Positions 1 through 7,659 of a stretch of DNA of 42,094 bases are shown one piece after another. The DNA lies in assembly GCA_020851795.1 (NCBI GenBank), contig JADZCA010000098.1, positions 1 to 42,094 of the forward strand, read 5' to 3'. The translations under genes and the position numbers were made by a program. The notes beneath the pieces were generated by a model. The model was not told the DNA's origin. It made no database searches and saw only the letters and a list, made by a program, of their open reading frames with translations. This DNA is from Planctomycetota bacterium (GTDB taxonomy: Bacteria; Planctomycetota; PLA2; JAEUHO01). Positions within the stretch are counted from its first letter, which is position 1, and each line of letters begins with the position of its first letter.

Positions 1-555
1 CGGCACGTCGGCCCGGGGGTACATGCCGAGGAGCGGGCACCACGCGCCGTGGTCGAGCCACCGTTCCTCGTCGCGCGTGACGCGCCCGAGCGGCGAGAGC
101 CGCCGCTCGACCTCCGTGGCGAGCGCGGGCGAGGGCGGCGCGTCGTAGCGCAGCGCGTACATCTCGTCGGGGAAGCCGTAGAAGTCGTAGACGAGCGGCT
201 GCTTCGTCGTCGCCCCGATCGTGACGGGGATGTCGCGCCAGTGCGCCGAGACGACCACGATCCCGGTCGGCCGCCGCATCGCACCCGTCCAGCGCGTCCA
301 CGCGGCGAGGCGCGCGGGGTCGAGCACCGACGTCGGCGCGCCGTGGCCGACGAACGCCGCGGGCATCGGACCCGACGCCGGGGCGGCCGCCGTCGGCGCC
401 GCCGCGGGTCCCGCGCCGGGCGTCACCGTGCCCGAAGCGAGGGGGAGCCGCCCCGACGCCGGGTCGAGGCCGCGCGCGCGGCAGCCCGCGAGGCCCGCCG
501 CGCCCGCGGCGGCGGCCCAGCGGAGGAAGGAACGACGCGACGCGGGACGGTCCAT
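1..555 (-). CDS. DODA-type (LigB family) extradiol dioxygenase, Tat lipoprotein, partial
   Basis: Only the first 185 codons are present; the gene runs off the left edge in frame. Reading leftward from the ATG at 555 gives MDRPASRRSFLRW, a twin-arginine motif (SRRSFL), then a hydrophobic stretch ending in the lipobox LAGC, so a Tat-exported lipoprotein is predicted. The rest has the order of conserved blocks of the YgiD/DODA class of LigB-type extradiol dioxygenases: PAAFVGHGAP, VVVSAHW, YDFYGFPDEMY and LDHGAWCPL. The HGAP and SAHW histidines are the expected metal ligands. The family opens catechol-type rings, but the physiological substrate cannot be read from sequence. Export of such an enzyme is unusual. 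It is divergently oriented from the gene at 866. Confidence 0.85.
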   Translation of the reverse strand, partial: MDRPASRRSFLRWAAAAGAAGLAGCRARGLDPASGRLPLASGTVTPGAGPAAAPTAAAPASGPMPAAFVGHGAPTSVLDPARLAAWTRWTGAMRRPTGIVVVSAHWRDIPVTIGATTKQPLVYDFYGFPDEMYALRYDAPPSPALATEVERRLSPLGRVTRDEERWLDHGAWCPLLGMYPRADVP

Positions 556-606
556 CGGCGACTCCTGCGCACCCGGGGGGAGTGTACCGGCCCTGCGAGG
601 CCCCCG

Positions 607-622
607 CCGACCGAACGGTCGG
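607..622. promoter_or_regulatory. Inverted repeat in divergent promoter region (possible operator)
   Basis: The sequence is CCGACCG-AA-CGGTCGG, two perfect 7-bp arms around a 2-bp centre. It lies in the 310-bp region between the divergent genes starting at 555 (minus) and 866 (plus). Size and symmetry fit a dimeric regulator such as a TetR-type repressor, but no cognate regulator gene lies in the window. Nothing else in 556-865 could be assigned apart from a GGAGG ribosome site at 852-856. Confidence 0.35.
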
Positions 623-865
623 TCTCCCGCGAATGGGCGCGTGACGGCCGGGCGGAGGCCGCGCGCGTAGCTCGGCGGCGCCTCACGAGCGCGCGCGGAC
701 GCCGGCGCCGGGCGGGCCCGCCCGCCGCGTCCACGCACCCACACGATCGAGACGTCTCGGTCGAACGACGCTCGACGGGCCTGCGCTCGGCCTCGCGCGC
801 GCGGCGGGCTAACGACGTCCGTCGCCGGTCGTCTGGAGGGAGGCCGTCCTCGGAGGTCCTCCCCC

Positions 866-2233
866 ATGCGCCTTCCGCCGCGTCTCGTCGCCGCCGCCGT
901 CGTCACCGTCCTCGGAGTCGCCACGGGCCTCGCGGTCCGGGCCGACGGACCGCCGCCCTCACCGGGCGCCGCGGCGGACGACCCGCTCGTCGTCCACGAG
1001 TGGGGCACGTTCACGTCGGTGCAGGGTGCCGACGGGGTGTCGCTCGAAGGCCTCCAGCACGAGGAGGAGGCGCTGCCCTCGTTCGTCTACGACCGGTGCC
1101 AGGTCCGCGACTGCCCGCTGCGCAAGGCGGGGTGGAAGGGGCTCGAGGTCCCCGTCCACCACGTGACGCAGAAGATGGAGACGCCGGTCCTCTACTTCCA
1201 CACGAAGACGCCCCGCACCGTGCGCGTCCGCGTGGACTTCGTGCAGGGCCTCATCTCGCAGTGGTACCCCGTCGTGGACCGCCTCGGCCCGCCCGAGGGC
1301 GCGCGCGACGCGGGCCCGCTCGACCTGCGCACCGTCGCGCGCTCCTTCGTCGAGTGGGACGTGGACCTCGTGCCCCGCTCCGCGCCGCGCCCCGCGGAGG
1401 TCCCGCCGAGCGGGCCCGGGACGGAGACGTGGGACCGCGCGCGCGCCGTGGACGCGGCGTGGGTGCGCACCCGGCCGCGGCAGGGCCCCGAACGCGCCGG
1501 GCCCGTGGAGGCGGAGCACTTCCTCTTCTACCGCGGCCTCGGCACGTTCTCGGTGCCGATGACCGTGTCGATCGGCGACGACGACGCGCTGGCGCTCCGC
1601 AACGGCAGCGCGCACGAGGTGGCGCAGGTCGTCGCCGTCGAGGTCACCGACGGCGGCCGGCGCGGCCGGTGGGACGTCGTCTGCGGCGTCGCGCCCGGCG
1701 CGACCGCGGCCGACCTGCTCGCGGGCCGCGAGCTCGTGGACTGGCGCACCGGCGTCGAGGCGCTCGGCGGCGACGTCGAGAAGATCCTGCGCGGGCAGGG
1801 CATGGACGCCGACGAGGCGCACGCGATGGTGGCGACGTGGCGTCGCTCGTGGTTCGAGGCCGAGGGCCTGCGCGTCCTCTACGTGGTGCCACGCCCACTG
1901 GTGGACGCGATCCTCCCGCTCTCGATCGAGCCCGCCCCCGCGGCGGTGCGCCGCGTGCTGCTGGGCCGCGTCGAGTGCCTGCCGCCGAAACGCGTCGCCG
2001 AGCTCGCCGCCGTGCTCGGCGCGCTCGAGGTCGCCGCGGGGCCCGACGCGCCCGACGCCGAGAAGACGCTCGCCCTCTTCGAGCGCGCCCGCGCGATCGG
2101 CGGGCGCTTCCTCGAGCCGTACCTGCGGCGCGTCGTCGCGACGACCACCGACGCGGCCGCCCGCCGCGTCGCGCAGGGGTGGCTCAAGAAGCTCGAGATG
2201 GAGGCCGCCGCGCTCGCCGCGACGACGCGGTAG
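866..2233 (+). CDS. Secreted protein of unknown function (VHEWGTFTSVQG family)
   Basis: 455 residues with an N-terminal signal peptide (hydrophobic residues about 5-26, then a Pro/Ala-rich linker). The mature protein opens with VVHEWGTFTSVQG and LEGLQHEEEALPSFVY, a conserved pattern I associate with uncharacterised exported proteins of Planctomycetes and relatives. There is no recognisable catalytic motif. Cys residues occur only at about 73 and 78 (DRCQVRDCP), near 272 and near 370. The start is the ATG at 866, preceded by GGAGG at 852-856. It ends 9 nt before the ECF sigma factor ATG, so it may be cotranscribed with the sigma/FecR pair. Function unknown. Confidence 0.85.
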   Translation: MRLPPRLVAAAVVTVLGVATGLAVRADGPPPSPGAAADDPLVVHEWGTFTSVQGADGVSLEGLQHEEEALPSFVYDRCQVRDCPLRKAGWKGLEVPVHHVTQKMETPVLYFHTKTPRTVRVRVDFVQGLISQWYPVVDRLGPPEGARDAGPLDLRTVARSFVEWDVDLVPRSAPRPAEVPPSGPGTETWDRARAVDAAWVRTRPRQGPERAGPVEAEHFLFYRGLGTFSVPMTVSIGDDDALALRNGSAHEVAQVVAVEVTDGGRRGRWDVVCGVAPGATAADLLAGRELVDWRTGVEALGGDVEKILRGQGMDADEAHAMVATWRRSWFEAEGLRVLYVVPRPLVDAILPLSIEPAPAAVRRVLLGRVECLPPKRVAELAAVLGALEVAAGPDAPDAEKTLALFERARAIGGRFLEPYLRRVVATTTDAAARRVAQGWLKKLEMEAAALAATTR

Positions 2234-2242
2234 CCTCGCCGC

Positions 2243-2833
2243 ATGGCGCTGCGCGGTTCGTCGCCCGACCCGGCTCCCGTCGTCCCCGCCGCGCCCGCGG
2301 TGGCGGACGACGTGGCCGGCGTGCTCGCCGCGGCGCGCGCGGGGGGCGCGGCCGCGTTCGAGGCGCTCTACCGCCGCTACGCACCGGTCGCGCACGGGGT
2401 CGCGCTCGCGCGCGTCGGCCCGAGCGACGCGGAGGACGTCGTGCAGGACGTGTTCGTCGCGCTGCACCGCTCGCTGACGACGCTGCGCGACCCGGCCGCG
2501 CTCGCGAGCTGGGTCCGCTCGACCGCCGCGCACGCCGCCGTGGACCGGCTGCGCCGCCGCGCCCGCGCGGGGCGTCCCGAGCCGCTCTCCGACGTCGCGA
2601 CCCGCGCCGCCGCCGTCGGCGACGAAGGGGCCGCGCTGCGCGCGCGGGTGCTCGCGGCCATCCAAGGCCTGCCCGAGGCGTACCGCGAGGCGCTCGTGTG
2701 GCGGCTCGTCGAGGGGCTGCCGGGCCCCGAGATCGCCGCGCGCACCGGCCTCACGCCCGGCTCCGTGCGCGTCCATCTCCACCGCGGCATGGCGCAGCTG
2801 CGCGCGGCGCTGACGGAGGACCGACCGCGATGA
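2243..2833 (+). CDS. ECF-type RNA polymerase sigma factor
   Basis: 196 residues. Region 2 lies at about residues 37-78 (AAFEALYRRYAPVAH, then DAEDVVQDVFVALHRSL). Region 4 lies at about 141-186 (LPEAYREALVWRLVEGLPGPEIAARTGL, then a helix-turn-helix ending SVRVHLHRGMAQLR). There is no region 1 or 3, which is the ECF architecture. The stop TGA overlaps the next ATG (ATGA at 2830-2833), so translation of the FecR-like partner is probably coupled. Together they form a sigma/membrane-sensor pair, and the likely control is autoregulation. The input signal is unknown. Confidence 0.93.
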   Translation: MALRGSSPDPAPVVPAAPAVADDVAGVLAAARAGGAAAFEALYRRYAPVAHGVALARVGPSDAEDVVQDVFVALHRSLTTLRDPAALASWVRSTAAHAAVDRLRRRARAGRPEPLSDVATRAAAVGDEGAALRARVLAAIQGLPEAYREALVWRLVEGLPGPEIAARTGLTPGSVRVHLHRGMAQLRAALTEDRPR

Positions 2834-3810
2834 CGTCGCCCGACGACCGCTACCTGTGGGACCGCACGGGGCCCGCCGACCCCGAGGTCGAAGCCCTCGA
2901 GCGCCTGCTCGCGCCGCTCGCCCATCGCGCGGGGCCCGCGCCGTCGCACGCGACCGGCGACCTCGCGCCCGGCGCGGGTCCCGGGGCGACGCTCGCCGCG
3001 GCGCGCGCGCGGGCGTGGGCGCCGTTCGCGGCGGCGGCCGCGTTGCTCCTGACCGCGGGCCTGTTCGCGCGGCGCGGCGACGACGCGACGTCGTCGCGCG
3101 TCGTGGTCACGGCGGGGACGGGCGCGCCGCTCGCGACCGGCGCGTGGGTCGTCGCGGAAGGCGGCGAGCGCGAGCTGGCGCTCGGGCGGCTCGGGCGCGT
3201 GACGCTCGCCGCGGGCTCGCGCGTGCAGGTGCGGCGCGTGGCCGACGACGAGACGCGGCTCTACCTCGCCTCGGGCCGGCTCGAAGCGCGGATCGCGGCG
3301 GACGCGAGGCCGCGCTTCTTCCAGGTGGACACGGACGCGGCACGCTGCGTGGACCTCGGCTGCCGCTACGTGCTCGAGGCGGGCGAGGACGGCGCGTCGC
3401 GCGTGCGCGTGCTGCTCGGCCAGGTGGCGTTCGAGGCGGGCCGACGCGAGGTGTTCGTGCCCGCGGGGGCCGAATGCTGGGCGCGCCGCGGGCGGGGCCC
3501 GGGGACGCCGCGGTTCTCGTCGGCGCCTCAGGCGCTCGTGGAGGCGCTCGACGCGTTCGACGCGGCGACCGCGGACCGCGAGGCGCGGCGCGCGGCGGCC
3601 CGGCGGGCCGCGGCGGTGGCCGACGGACGGGAGGACCTGCTCGCGGTGTGGCACTGGCTCGACGACGACGACGACGCGGTGGTCCGGCTCGCGCTCGACA
3701 CCCTGCTCGCGCGGGCGGGCCCCCCGTCCCCGTCGTTCGTGCGCCCGTCGGGCCGCCCGACGGCCGCCGACCGCGAGGCGTTCCGCGAGCACCTCGAGCT
3801 CGGCTGGTAG
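2830..3810 (+). CDS. FecR-domain membrane protein, probable anti-sigma partner
   Basis: 326 residues starting at the ATG that overlaps the sigma-factor stop codon. It has a cytoplasmic N-terminus of about 60 residues and one membrane helix at about 62-80. A FecR-type beta-rich domain follows (about 95-220: LGRVTLAAGSRVQVRR, LYLASGRLEARI, FFQVDTDAARCVDLGCRYVLEA, VRVLLGQVAFEAG). The C-terminal part, rich in Ala, Arg and Asp, contains a helical segment and a DDDDD run. In known FecR systems the N-terminal region binds the sigma factor and the periplasmic domain senses. No TonB receptor is adjacent, so this is the soluble-signal type of arrangement seen in many planctomycetes. The anti-sigma role is inferred from context. 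Confidence 0.88.
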   Translation: MTSPDDRYLWDRTGPADPEVEALERLLAPLAHRAGPAPSHATGDLAPGAGPGATLAAARARAWAPFAAAAALLLTAGLFARRGDDATSSRVVVTAGTGAPLATGAWVVAEGGERELALGRLGRVTLAAGSRVQVRRVADDETRLYLASGRLEARIAADARPRFFQVDTDAARCVDLGCRYVLEAGEDGASRVRVLLGQVAFEAGRREVFVPAGAECWARRGRGPGTPRFSSAPQALVEALDAFDAATADREARRAAARRAAAVADGREDLLAVWHWLDDDDDAVVRLALDTLLARAGPPSPSFVRPSGRPTAADREAFREHLELGW

Positions 3811-3824
3811 CCGCGCCGCAGCGC

Positions 3825-3857
3825 GGTGCCAGGCACCCCAGTGCGGTGCCTGGCCCC
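3825..3857. repeat. GGTGCC self-complementary repeat, copy 1
   Basis: Left arm GGTGCCAGGCACC at 3825-3837 and right arm GGTGCCTGGCCCC at 3845-3857, which is complementary to the left arm at 12 of 13 positions. Each arm is itself nearly palindromic. It shares the left flank CAGCGC with the copy at 24122-24156. It sits between the FecR gene and the glycosyltransferase. Confidence 0.8.
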
Positions 3858-3879
3858 GCGCTGCGGGGAGGGTTGGCGC

Positions 3880-4824
3880 GTGAGCGACGCGCCCACCCCC
3901 CGCATCTCGGTCGTCGTCCCGACCTACCAGCGCGTCGCGGTCGTGCCGGAAGCGGTGGACAGCGCGCTCGAGGACGGGGGCGCCGACGTCGAGGTGGTCG
4001 TCGTGGACGACGGCTCGACCGACGGCACGGTCGAGCGGCTCGCCGAGCGCTACGGCCGCGACCCTCGCGTGCGCGTCGTGCGCAAGGAGAACGGCGGCAC
4101 CGCGAGCGCGCGCAACGCGGGCATCACGGTCGCCCGCGGGCACTACGTCGCCCTGCTCGACAGCGACGACGTGTTCCTCCCCGGGCACTGCGCCGCGCTC
4201 GCCGCACCCCTCGACGCGGACCCCTCGGTGGACCTCGCGATCGGCGACGCGACCTACGAGGGCGGCTGGAAGCGCGACGGACGCTCGATCTTCCACCGCC
4301 GCCGCTACCGGCCCCCGCTCGACCTCGAGGACATGTGCGAGGGCCTGTGGGTGCTGCCCAGCGCGACGATGTGGCGCACCGAGCGCCTCCGCGCGCTGCG
4401 CTTCGACGAGACGTTCCGCTGGGCCGAGGACACCGAGCTCCTGTTCCGGTTCTTCGCCGCGGGAGGCCGCGCCGTCGCCGTGGACCGCGTCGTCACGCGC
4501 TACCGCCGCCAGTCCGGCGGGCAGGGCGCGCCCAACAAGCAGGCGAGCGCCGACCGCATCCAGCGCGCGCGGCTGCTGCTGCAGGAGCGCTACGCCGACC
4601 GGACGCAGGACCCCACGGGCCACCGCCTGCGGCTGCACCGCCGATGGCTGCGCCAGCTGCGCAAGACGGGCGACGTCGCCGCCGCCCGCCCCCACGCGCT
4701 CGCGTGGTGGAAGGCGCGGCCCTGGTCGCCGGCCCCGTGGTTCGCGTGGTGGAAGGTCGCGCGGCGCGCACGCTCGCTCGATCGCCGGGGGGCGGACGGG
4801 GGCACGGGCCCGACGCCGGGATAG
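3880..4824 (+). CDS. Family 2 glycosyltransferase
   Basis: 314 residues from the GTG at 3880, which has GGGGAGGG seven bases upstream. The ATG at 3826 is in frame but would translate the GGTGCC repeat and is rejected. A GT-A fold is clear: RISVVVPTYQR at the N-terminus, VVVVDDGSTDGT, NGGTASARNAGI, and the DxD-type motif LLDSDDVF. A later acidic segment, FRWAEDTELLFRF, matches the catalytic-base region. The basic C-terminus has no membrane helix. It probably transfers a sugar from a nucleotide donor to a cell-envelope glycan. The gene just downstream is another glycosyltransferase, suggesting a small polysaccharide operon. Confidence 0.92.
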   Translation: MSDAPTPRISVVVPTYQRVAVVPEAVDSALEDGGADVEVVVVDDGSTDGTVERLAERYGRDPRVRVVRKENGGTASARNAGITVARGHYVALLDSDDVFLPGHCAALAAPLDADPSVDLAIGDATYEGGWKRDGRSIFHRRRYRPPLDLEDMCEGLWVLPSATMWRTERLRALRFDETFRWAEDTELLFRFFAAGGRAVAVDRVVTRYRRQSGGQGAPNKQASADRIQRARLLLQERYADRTQDPTGHRLRLHRRWLRQLRKTGDVAAARPHALAWWKARPWSPAPWFAWWKVARRARSLDRRGADGGTGPTPG

Positions 4825-4827
4825 GCT
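4822..4827 (+). promoter_or_regulatory. -10-like box TAGGCT upstream of GT4 gene
   Basis: TAGGCT ends 24 nt before the GTG at 4852, so the leader would be short. Its TAG is also the stop codon of the preceding gene. It is one of a recurring set of TA(G/C)nnT boxes in this window. No clear -35 is visible. Confidence 0.4.
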
Positions 4828-4851
4828 CGACCTCCCCGTCGAGGTCCTGCC

Positions 4852-5946
4852 GTGGCCGCGCCGAAACGCCTGCGGGTCCTGTACGTCGTCGACGACTTCC
4901 CGCAGCTCTCGCAGACCTACATCAAGGTCGAGCTCGCCTCCGTCGCGCGCGACCACGACACCCGCGTCGTGTCGATGAAGCCCGCCGACCGCGCGTACCG
5001 GGCCCACCACCCCTACGTCGCCGAGACCGACCCCCGCCGCATCGCCGAGCACGTCGAGGCGTTCCGCCCGCACGTGCTCCACACGCACTACCTCCACTGC
5101 GGCGAGACCGTGGACGCAGTGGCGCGCCGCACGGGCGTCCCGTGGACGGTGCGGACGCACTCGTTCGACGTGCTGCCGATGCTGCTCGCCCCCAGAGCGG
5201 GCGCCAGACGCCGCCACGCGGGGATCGAGGCGACGCGGTCGGAGTACTGCCTCGGGGTGCTCGCCTTCCCGTTCCTGAGGCCCGCGCTCGAAGCCGCCGG
5301 GATCCCAGCCGGGAAGATCGTCGACTGCTGGCCCGTGATCGACTGGGCGGCGTTCCACGACCGCGGTCCGCGCGGCCGCGACGTGATGAACGTGGGCGCG
5401 TGCATCCCGAAGAAGCGCATGGAGGACTTCGTGGACCTCGCGTGCGCGGTGCGCGACCGGGCGTTCCGGCTCTACCCGATCGGCTACGTGTCCGACGAGG
5501 TGACCGCGTACGCGCGACGCAGGGCGAGCCCCGTCGAGATCGTCCCGGTGCGCGAGCCCGAGGAGATGCCGGCGGAGTACCGGCGCCACGGCTGGCTGGT
5601 CTACACGGGCTGCTTCGAGCGAAGGACGCTCGGGTGGCCGCTGGCGGTCGCCGAGGCGCAGGCCGCCGGCCTCGGCGTGGTCGTCGCGCGCGTGCGCAAG
5701 GACCTCGAGACCTACGTCGGCCCCGCGGGCTTCCTCTACGACGACATCGGCGAGGTGCCCGCGATCCTCGCGCGGGGCTACCCCGACGCGATGCGCGAGG
5801 CGGGCTACGAGCACTCGAAGCAGAGCGACATCGAGCGCCACCGCGCCCTGCTGACCGACCTGTGGGCCTCGGCCGCCGCCGCGGGCCCCCGGGCGCCGTC
5901 CCCGCCGCCGCGCCGCGGCGCGCTCGCGCGGCTCCTGGGCCGCTGA
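4852..5946 (+). CDS. Group 1 (GT4-like) glycosyltransferase
   Basis: 364 residues from a GTG start with GAGGT just upstream. The N-terminal Rossmann domain begins RLRVLYVVDDFPQLSQTYIKVEL, a typical GT-B opening in which the glycine loop is replaced by PQLSQTY. HVLHTHYLHCGETV and VRTHSFDVL mark the inter-strand acceptor region. The C-terminal domain ends GWPLAVAEAQAAGLGVV, where the second Glu of the usual EX7E motif is present but Leu occupies the first Glu position. It probably acts with the GT2 enzyme upstream on an extracellular glycan. The proline-rich tail after residue 345 looks disordered. Confidence 0.83.
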   Translation: MAAPKRLRVLYVVDDFPQLSQTYIKVELASVARDHDTRVVSMKPADRAYRAHHPYVAETDPRRIAEHVEAFRPHVLHTHYLHCGETVDAVARRTGVPWTVRTHSFDVLPMLLAPRAGARRRHAGIEATRSEYCLGVLAFPFLRPALEAAGIPAGKIVDCWPVIDWAAFHDRGPRGRDVMNVGACIPKKRMEDFVDLACAVRDRAFRLYPIGYVSDEVTAYARRRASPVEIVPVREPEEMPAEYRRHGWLVYTGCFERRTLGWPLAVAEAQAAGLGVVVARVRKDLETYVGPAGFLYDDIGEVPAILARGYPDAMREAGYEHSKQSDIERHRALLTDLWASAAAAGPRAPSPPPRRGALARLLGR

Positions 5947-6017
5947 TCGCCCGGTCACGGCGAGCCCGCGCGTCGTCGGCGACGCGGCCACCGAGACCCC
6001 GGGCCCCGCGCCGGGGG

Positions 6018-6023
6018 TAGGCT
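6018..6023 (+). promoter_or_regulatory. -10 box TAGGCT, probable leaderless promoter
   Basis: TAGGCT ends six bases before the ATG at 6030 and there is no Shine-Dalgarno sequence. That spacing would place the transcription start at or next to the start codon. Confidence 0.5.
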
Positions 6024-6029
6024 TCGCGG

Positions 6030-7631
6030 ATGCGTCCCGGAGCCCCGCCCCCGATGGTCCGCTACCTGCGCCCGTTCGCGATCCTCCTGCTCGCCGCGCT
6101 GCTGCCCCTCGTGCCGGCCTTCGCCGCCCCCGCCGACACCAAGGTGGGCGACGTCCGCGTGACGTTCTCCAAGACGGGCACGCCGATCCGCGCCGAGGCC
6201 GTCGTCACCGGCGCTCCGGTGGGCGCGCCGCTGCCGGCGGGGACGGCGTGCAAGGTGCTCGAGGTGAAGCTGCCGTGGATCCGGGTGCAGGTGGACGGCC
6301 CGCCGCCGCGCGAAGGGTGGCTGCGCGCCTACGAGACCGTCGAGCCGACCGCGCTCTCGGGCAGCCCGCCCCCGCCCCACATCGAGGGCGTGGGCGCGGG
6401 CAGCGTGACGGCGCGCGAGGCCACGGCCGCGGGCCGGCAGTTCAGCGAGTCCACCGAGCGCGACTACCGCGCGTCGCGGCGCGACCTCGCCGCCGCGTAC
6501 GCGGCGGTGGACCAGCTCGAAGCCGAGACGCAGCGCGCCGACCCGTACGAGACGATCGCGTTCATCGTGGACGGCAACCTCGGTCGCCGCGGCCGCGACT
6601 ACCAGCGCCCGCCGCGGCTGCCGCCGGTGCCCGAGGAGTCGTCGGAGCCCTTCGACCTCGGCTCGGTCGTGGACCTGATCGACAAGGTGGACGACCTGCC
6701 GGGCCCGTTCGGCAAGATCCTCCCGAAGAAGCGCGTGCCCAAGGACGCGAAGAAGATCGCGAAGCTCGTCGGCCTCGCGGCGAAGTCGTTCCGCACGCTG
6801 AAGAAGCTCGAGCAGGGCTTCAACACGACGCAGGAGTACTACCTCGGCCGTGCAGTGGCCGCGCAGGCGATCGCCCGCTACCAGCTCGACCCCGACCCCG
6901 CGCGCCAGCGCTACGTGCGGCTCGTCGGCGACGCGGTCGTGCGCCTCTCCGAGCGCGTCGGCGCCAACCACGGCGGCTACCACTTCGGCGTGCTCGCCTC
7001 GCCGGAGGTGAACGCGGTGAGCGGCCCCGGCGGCTACGTGCTGATCACGCGCGGGGCGGTGGACGCCGCCCGCGACGAGGAGGAGCTCGCCGGGATCATC
7101 GCGCACGAGCTGGCCCACGTGACGCTGGGCCACGGCGCGAAGATGGCGCAGCAGAGCAAGGCGTTCCAGGAGCGGCGCAAGGCCTTCGCCGACGCCCTGC
7201 AGGCCGGCCTCGCCGACACCGAGGTGCCGGGCCGCTGGGTGGGCTTCTTCGGCGACACGGTCGGCGACATGACCGGCCGCGCGATGGGCCACGACTACGG
7301 CGCGGCGTACGAGTTCGAGGCCGACACCGAAGGCACCTACCTGCTCTACGACGTGCTCTACCGCGCGGCCGCGATCCGCGACGAGCTCCTCCACCTCGCG
7401 CAGACGGGGCAGGCGCACGGCGGGCGCACGCACGCGCCGCCGCAGGTGCGCGCGCAGCGGCTCGACCGCGTGCTCGCGTCGCTCGCGCTCCCGCCGAACA
7501 TGGCCGAGCTCGAGGTGCCGCGCACGCAGCGCTTCGCGACCACGATGGGCCGCACGCCGCCCGCGCCGCCGGCCCCGCCCCCGTCGAGCGGCCCGCCGCC
7601 CCCGCCGCCGCCGCTCCCGCTGCCGAAGTGA
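6030..7631 (+). CDS. Secreted M48-family metalloprotease
   Basis: 533 residues. There is a signal peptide at about 10-32 (AILLLAALLPLVPAFA), then an SH3-like region (about 35-105: VTFSKTGTPIRAEAV, GTACKVLEVKLPWIRVQVDGPPPREGWL). The peptidase core has NAVSGPGGYVLITRGAVD, the zinc site HELAH (359-363) in a GIIAHELAHVTLGH context, and EFEAD (428-432) supplying the third ligand, as in BepA/HtpX-type M48 enzymes. A proline-only tail closes the protein. Residues 225-290 are Lys-rich. It is likely a periplasmic quality-control peptidase. The cyclase gene begins 28 nt downstream on the same strand. A TAGGCT box six bases before the ATG suggests leaderless transcription. Confidence 0.9.
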   Translation: MRPGAPPPMVRYLRPFAILLLAALLPLVPAFAAPADTKVGDVRVTFSKTGTPIRAEAVVTGAPVGAPLPAGTACKVLEVKLPWIRVQVDGPPPREGWLRAYETVEPTALSGSPPPPHIEGVGAGSVTAREATAAGRQFSESTERDYRASRRDLAAAYAAVDQLEAETQRADPYETIAFIVDGNLGRRGRDYQRPPRLPPVPEESSEPFDLGSVVDLIDKVDDLPGPFGKILPKKRVPKDAKKIAKLVGLAAKSFRTLKKLEQGFNTTQEYYLGRAVAAQAIARYQLDPDPARQRYVRLVGDAVVRLSERVGANHGGYHFGVLASPEVNAVSGPGGYVLITRGAVDAARDEEELAGIIAHELAHVTLGHGAKMAQQSKAFQERRKAFADALQAGLADTEVPGRWVGFFGDTVGDMTGRAMGHDYGAAYEFEADTEGTYLLYDVLYRAAAIRDELLHLAQTGQAHGGRTHAPPQVRAQRLDRVLASLALPPNMAELEVPRTQRFATTMGRTPPAPPAPPPSSGPPPPPPPLPLPK

Positions 7632-7659
7632 CGCCGTCCCGCGCGCGCCCGGGCCCCGC

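Noticed and set aside
49..2829. Very long plus-strand open frame covering the first 3.8 kb
   Set aside because: Only its last part (2830-3810) is the FecR gene. The rest is Arg/Pro/Gly-rich shadow sequence opposite or out of frame with real genes, an effect of extreme GC content.
2377..5991. 1204-codon minus-strand open frame
   Set aside because: Shadow of the sigma factor, FecR and glycosyltransferase genes; composition is repetitive Arg/Ala/Glu without any domain.
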